From: Coprinus comatus
Lineage: Eukaryota > Basidiomycota > Agaricomycetes > Agaricales > Agaricaceae
Direction of reading: 5' to 3'
NCBI GenBank assembly: GCA_034638255.1
Contig: JAWPGT010000004.1
Coordinates: 992,001 to 1,056,000 of the forward strand
Length of the DNA: 64,000 nt
Position numbers and translations under genes: made by a program. The notes under the pieces are model-generated. The model was not told the DNA's origin and did not search any database. It saw nothing but the letters and a program-made list of their open reading frames with translations. Shown one piece after another: positions 58,265 to 64,000 of the stretch. Position 1 is the stretch's first letter; each line of letters starts with the position of its first letter.

Positions 58265-61200
58265 TGTGGGGAATTGCGATGAGGAAGGAAAGAAAGTTGA
58301 AGTATGCCATTTGGATGAGTATTTCTTCCTTTATATATGTATACCGTTATATATGTCACTAATAGGAGATCTGAATGAGTTTTCAGTGACCATTTCAGTG
58401 TTCTTTAACCTACCCCATTTGGCTGCCAATCTAAAGCTCTGTCGGCACCTCCCGACCTCTCTGCAGCTCAGCGATCGGCGTATGTGTGAGATATAGAAAC
58501 AGTATGTCAGTATATGGCACCCTTGGTGAGATTTTGATCTTGCAGTATTATTACAACGTGATCAGCCAAGACCCAAAAATAAAGATGCGGGGTGAACTAC
58601 GTATGCAACCTATTGAGATATTAATAATGTCAAGCAAACATATGCCGCCAGTATTTGGATGGTTTGGGCCTTACCTGTCTATCTCCGGATATTAAACAGC
58701 GTTGGTGTGCGGAGGCGGTGTGCACACTGACACGTTCAAGATCTATACAAATCATCCTGGTTCCTTGTCTCCGCATATATACCTTGAGATGTGCACGAGC
58801 TGAGAGACAGGTTCCAGATAGGATCATAGAGATAGCACTAGAGAGAGAGCGAACGCCAAATAGACCGTCACTCAGTAACACTAACAGTGACTTGGTCACA
58901 ATATGCGGTCCCATTTTTCAGTAATAAGTATACTCTTGGCTGAAGGCAATGTACCCTCCATGAGCCTCACCAGGTCATGAAAATATTTTCCGGAAACAAT
59001 GACACAAGGTTGACTTGAGATCAAATTCCAAAAGTTCAAACAGTCACTTTGATGGACGGGCAATGTCAATGCCTTCAAGTTCTTGTTCATGTCGCTCCGA
59101 TATACCCGTCCAAGCTCTTCCGCAGCATCGAAGGATCCGAATGACAGAAGTTCCAACCATAATAACAATAAATAGTCAAACCCGCATGATTCTCTTAACT
59201 ACGCTCAACAACTTGAACTAGTTTAGTTTTGACAGGTCTCTGCATTCGCCCTGGGCCCTGCCGATGCTGAATGCATGAACTATAATGTCAGTTGCGAGGA
59301 CCAATAAGGAAACGTAACTTTAGCAGGAGATCATTTTTGGTTGATGAACCATTTGTAACAGATAGTTTGTGAGCTAGGCGCCGATGCTTACGGCAGTTGC
59401 ATCGGAGTAAACCGTCACGCTTCAACTTGAAGCTGGATTCAAGAGACCAAAGTGCGCGAAGACATACCAGAGTTCGAACATCTAAATCATGCGGGTAAAC
59501 AATAGTTTCTGGTAGTTATTAAAACAGGAGCTGGTCGAACGTTCGAACTGAGTTGGATGAAAACCCATTTTTGATTAACGAAAAGGGAACGAAGCAACTT
59601 GATCAGAAGCCAAGAGTTGCTGTTATTTTTATCAACCCACGCGAACCCATACAGAAGCTCTAATACATAAGGAAGCAACGGTATATAGGCCGAAAGGTCT
59701 TTATAGAAAACTGGTCCTCACTTTACTATGACCAACAAAAAAGCTAATCCTGTAAAGTGAAGTATGTGTACTCATCCGGTGCACCAAGTCGATGATTTCA
59801 CAAAAGAAGTCGGCGATAACTTGAACGAGTCTGATTCTCTTGGTGGGCTAGGGTCGCAAATAATAGCTAGGTAGGTGACTGATTAAGCATTAATCTCAGA
59901 AGTCATAATATCAGCATCATTTGCGAACTGATTAAATCGTTGATCGTCGTGGAAGCTGAAGCTTGAAGAAGCATCGTAAAATCTAAATCACTAACCCCTA
60001 TATATATGTCATCTTCCCTGCATCCCCCCAAATTCAGTGGTACTTGTATAGGCTACTATGAGATTAGAATTGAAGGTCTGAAGTTGGATTGGACCTGAAG
60101 TTGTAGCTCAAAGCCACTTGTCAATGACCTGACGAAACTATATCTAAATCAAGTTCGGAATCGATTGGTGAGTTGAAACGACGGAGAAATATTTTTACGA
60201 CCGGTCCTGACATGCATACCTTTTTCATCTAAACCCTACCAAGTATCTCACCATCAAAGAACCCTTAATATATTAGAAGCTCTCCCTTCTGTAGTCCCAT
60301 TTACTAACACTCACACACAACGAGGACTTACAATATCTATTGCCTGCGAGACTCAACACTCAATGCCTCAAGGCCTCCGAAAGGTCTCAAGGCTAAGCAC
60401 TGCCATCAACGATTTGGCGATGTCAACTGACAGAAAACCCGATACTCACTTACGAAGTAGAAGTCTTCCATATGGAGATCATTGCTATGTCTAGAACTAC
60501 GAACACCACCACCTTTCACTTTCGCCAAAATTGACTGTATATTTGACACTCAATAGTGACACCGCCGCGATCGGATGCTTTGAAGCCTCGGAGCAAGAGA
60601 CTCGTGTACCCCAGAAGCACAAGAGGCAACAAGTTCACCGCGAACAAATTTTTTTTTTGATTCGTGAGTAGTTCTTCCAATATGTTCGAAAATTGTATTG
60701 ATTATAAATCATCAGTTGGCAAAAAGGAACAAATTGGAATTCGAGAAAGGCAGTCTTTCATTTTGGTTCTAATACTGTGTAGCCACACAGCCCACTACCC
60801 ATTTAGCATACTGAGCTGCGCAGTGAATCCTGTAAAATACAAAAAGGGTTATGATATATTGTAATAGAAATCCGGTCAATTTAATTTCATAGATCTCTTA
60901 TACCCAGAGAGTAATTCACCGAGCTTCACATTCGGTATCTTCCAGATTCTTAATTTGGGGGTGTGCGTTTTTTTGTAAAGTTGTTCGGGTCACTAATCTG
61001 GCCCTAGCAACAGGTAATAGTCCCGCGGCAGCCACTCGTATGCTTTTGATCCCAATTTAATACTATCACCTACTACCTCAGGGGTGTGTGATGGTGTATT
61101 GAGTTTTGCAAAATTATTTACTACTACTACTACTTGGTAGTTCATACCTCACTGTCCTAGACGTTGAACTGTTCTGATTCAGCACTCTAGTAAGTGATTG

Positions 61201-63736
61201 ATACCAGGTTTGAAATTTGAAGCCTCCTCGGAAATAAAACAGAGGGTAGGGATACTGGTAGGCCCTGAGAGCAGGTTTGAGACATTGACAAATGAACATC
61301 CGTTGTAAGAAGTAGGGTTAGTAATGGGGCTTTTTTGGAAAGACCTAAAACTACTTCGTGAACGTCATACCAGGACGAGGCCTTGTGGCATCCGCGACCC
61401 TTAACCCTCCCTCCGTCTATCCCAGGCTATAACGTAAATATGTCGAGCAGACTGAGGCTTCTTCTGTTTTTCCAAGTGGATGGCAGTATATCAGCGTAGT
61501 GTCCCGTACGGAGAATAATCTAATCTTGATCTTGATAGACGCCACATAGATTCTAGAACCCTCACAGACAGCCTTCCACTCGCTGGAAGTGTATGTCAGA
61601 CTCGAAACGCTTACCAATCATTCCTAACTCCAATTCCGGATGAATTGTTTCCTTACCGTTTAGAAAATCAACATGTAGTTAGCTGGAGCTCAGTTACGTA
61701 TACTACTAGTGTGAAATTGCCAATGAACCATTGGATGCTCGGGATCCCATCATGATCTCTCAATCAAATCTTTTGTGCTTCGAGCTGTTCGGCACTGACA
61801 AATGTTTGGACGTGTTGGAGGTTTCTCCGAATTCTTGAATGTGGGTGTAAAAATAGGGGATATTCTCGGACAAATTTGATTGGTTATGGTATAGAAATAC
61901 ATATGTAGCCTCTTCTGTGCCTCCCCGGTCATCCCAAAATAATGCCCGAAAACTTCGAAATTATATTGCTAGAGGGTTAATTAATCCATATCCGTGTGCA
62001 TCTGTGTGCATGTGAATGTTCAACATGATGGCGTTCAGCGGCTGTAGAAGCATCATGCACATGGGCGACCCTGGCCCGAAAATGGTTTTTCTATACACTA
62101 ATTCTCGTGTCGGGGTCAGTAGAGGAATCTTCGAGATTTGTTCAGATTAAATTAAACAGAAACTTGGTGAGATTCAAAGCGACTACAGAGAATCAAGAAC
62201 CATCATCCAGTGAGGAAATTGATACTCAAGATTTCTCGGCAATTCCCTCTACTAGTGGCGCGATATACACGTGTAGATGATGATCCAAAAAGTTTGCAAA
62301 TACCATCTAAAAATGCTTTCTGACTCATAGAAGCTGTACTGCAAGAGTAAACTCGGAACGGTTAGTAGGCATGCTACTGGCATGCTGGTGGCTATCTCAG
62401 GCACCGAGAACCTACGAAGAGCCTGCATCAACCCCTGCATACAGGGTCGCAATTTCATTGTTATGTTAGTACATATTTCAAATTGGCTCGCGTCCGTCTG
62501 GAACTTGAGCCGGAATTTAGTGGTACATACTAGCTATAGGTGATACTAGGTGATACTACTCTTGGAGTGGATCGATATCGATCATTATAATTAATAATCG
62601 GTCTGAACGGCAGTCTGAAACACAAGTACTCGTTATTGGAATCGAATTGAAGAACATGATTACTGTCGATTGATATAGTTGATGTGAAGTTGCCAAGACA
62701 ATCCAATTTTCTTTACACTGGCGCTTACTCGTTCGGCTTCAAAGCTTCACGTTCTCGCACGAAGTTCAAATTTGTTTCCTCTGGATGTTGAGCACCATAG
62801 TAGTGACCTGCAAATAAGTAATTACCGCTCGGTGCTGATAGAGAACCCGCTTATTTAATGCCCAATAGCAGTACAGTTCAGACAGGTCAGCTTTCTGTTC
62901 CGAACAAGTCAGCAACGGAGATCGAGAATTGAGCTACGGATAATCACACCAGTGGTGAATGAGAGAGTGATCGGTTCTACGATGCTTCATGTCAATCCTT
63001 GATTGTAGTAAAATAATCCAAGTCTGAGCGATTTCCTATATATAGGACCAGCAGTAAGGTATAATATTGTAGCATTGGGATAATTAAGCCGAGTTAATTG
63101 ATGTCGAGAGTGTGTTGGATCGTCTTCCTTGGCCTCTGGAGCCAGCAACAAAAGTGACGAAGACAACAATGGTGACTGTTATCCGAGGTATTGGTTTGGT
63201 TTCATAAAGAGATATCTCCGGTCAGGACTTGTTCAACTTGTGAGCGTCAGCATGTTGCCAGAAATAACACATGAATTGAGTCGCTGATGTAGTCACCATC
63301 CATGAGAAAATTGGTGATTGAGGTCGCCAACTGGGAAAGAAGTTTCCTTCCAGTCCATTTTAGACGTAAAGCCGATATAGTATGCATCACCATAGAACAC
63401 TCGAAGGATATTTGACACTCGATCATGATTTTGCTTGGTTGTCTGGACTCTGGACTGTTGACCGCCGTAAACAATACCCAAAGAAACCAAGAACGCAGAG
63501 AAATAGAAATGTTGCATGCGCTTTTGAGGCCTCGAGCTGCAACCTCGTAGATTTTATCTCGAACATACCCATTAAAGTTATTGATAAAGAATCGAAACAC
63601 GTCGAAGAGCGAAGAAACTTGTAGATACAGGTGACGTCACGTGCATCATTGAGGACTTACGCGTCGGGCGGTCACTAAAGATAAGTCGAGTTTGTAAGTG
63701 ACGCACAATGGTAACTGCAACTTCAACCTCATCAGA
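58265..63736. other. Gene-poor stretch with fragments only
   Basis: No complete gene could be supported. On the - strand 59168-58896 reads LLWLELLSFGSFDAAEELGR and 58914-58650 carries another open piece; both resemble pieces of F-box/leucine-rich proteins without start or context. At 63517-63293 (- strand) a 74-aa frame begins with a signal-peptide-like MQHFYFSAFLVSLGIVYGG. The rest is AT-rich without recognised features. Confidence 0.4.
63293..63517 (-). CDS. Possible small secreted protein
   Basis: A 74-residue frame starts with a hydrophobic signal-like segment (MQHFYFSAFLVSLGIVYGG) and ends QFSHGW. A GT near its end may start an intron, so it could be longer. There is no family match by eye and a competing longer frame overlaps it, so this is a weak call. 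Confidence 0.25.
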   Translation of the reverse strand: MQHFYFSAFLVSLGIVYGGQQSRVQTTKQNHDRVSNILRVFYGDAYYIGFTSKMDWKETSFPVGDLNHQFSHGW

Positions 63737-63966
63737 ATGACAACAAACGTTAAGCTCTATGTATACGACCTTAGCAATGGCCTAGCCAGGTCTCTATCGG
63801 TACAGTTTACAGGAAGGCAGATAGATGGTATCTGGTACGTTGTTAAACCAATACTGCATTGAACAGATCACTCAGCCCCAACCATAGGCATACCTCTGTA
63901 GTAGTTTTCGGAAGGGAGATATTTTATGGTCAAGGAATATTGACTACTCGTCCTGGTCGATCTCAT
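63737..63966 (+). CDS. PPPDE (DeSI-type) peptidase, first two exons (partial)
   Basis: Exons 63737-63834 and 63888-63966 encode [37 protein letters not shown] and [13 protein letters not shown], then a GTACGT donor at 63967. This is the N-terminal half of the PPPDE papain-fold domain; the His in IWHTSVVV is the catalytic one, and the Cys would be in the part beyond the window. Family members act as deSUMOylating or deubiquitinating isopeptidases. ATG 63737 directly precedes the conserved beta strand. Confidence 0.85.
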
Positions 63967-64000
63967 GTACGTTTAAATTTCCGTTTCTTCAAGCTCTCAA

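Overview
The window looks like nuclear DNA of a basidiomycete yeast or fungus, most likely a tremellomycete (Cryptococcus/Kwoniella/Tremella type). The reasons are very dense short introns (mostly 37-90 nt with GT-AG borders), several micro-exons of 10-16 nt, two tandem Zn2Cys6 regulators, an animal/plant-type EBP sterol isomerase and a DUF6699 gene. The placement is inferred from gene style and has not been tested by a search. All gene models were spliced by hand from the sequence; for most of them every intron phase closes exactly, which is strong internal support.

Region 0-15.5 kb is gene-rich and all protein genes are on the + strand: the tail of a GPI-type surface protein, an intron-bearing tRNA-Arg, a damaged tRNA-Gln, then two long paralogous Zn2Cys6 transcription factors (4.0-8.1 and 9.6-13.1 kb) flanking the small Mediator subunit MED21, followed by the CCR4-NOT deadenylase POP2/CAF1. 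Three of these four genes act in transcription and one in mRNA decay.

Region 15.5-25 kb holds an unrecognised spliced gene with an internal duplication and a one-base frame break, a secreted Gly/His/Ser-rich repeat protein (- strand) with one in-frame TGA, and an intact 14-exon cytochrome P450 (- strand).

Region 25-34 kb is a transposon nest: a roughly 2-kb element with inverted ends and a 170-bp tandem array, a fragment of the translesion polymerase gene REV1, and a 6-kb Ty3/Gypsy element (28118-34118) carrying further nested insertions. Region 35-38.3 kb contains two tandem SAM-dependent methyltransferase paralogs (- strand).

Region 39-59 kb has a mirror layout. A degraded DUF6699 copy and a degraded F-box copy on the left (40.2-42.7 kb) face an intact F-box gene and an intact DUF6699 gene in the opposite order and orientation on the right (54.4-58.3 kb). 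Between them lies a broken F-box gene and a compact run of + strand genes: an ARID-domain protein, peroxisomal/mitochondrial carnitine acetyltransferase (CAT2) and EBP sterol isomerase.

Region 58.3-63.7 kb is mostly empty or degenerate. The window ends in the first two exons of a PPPDE (DeSI-type) peptidase gene.
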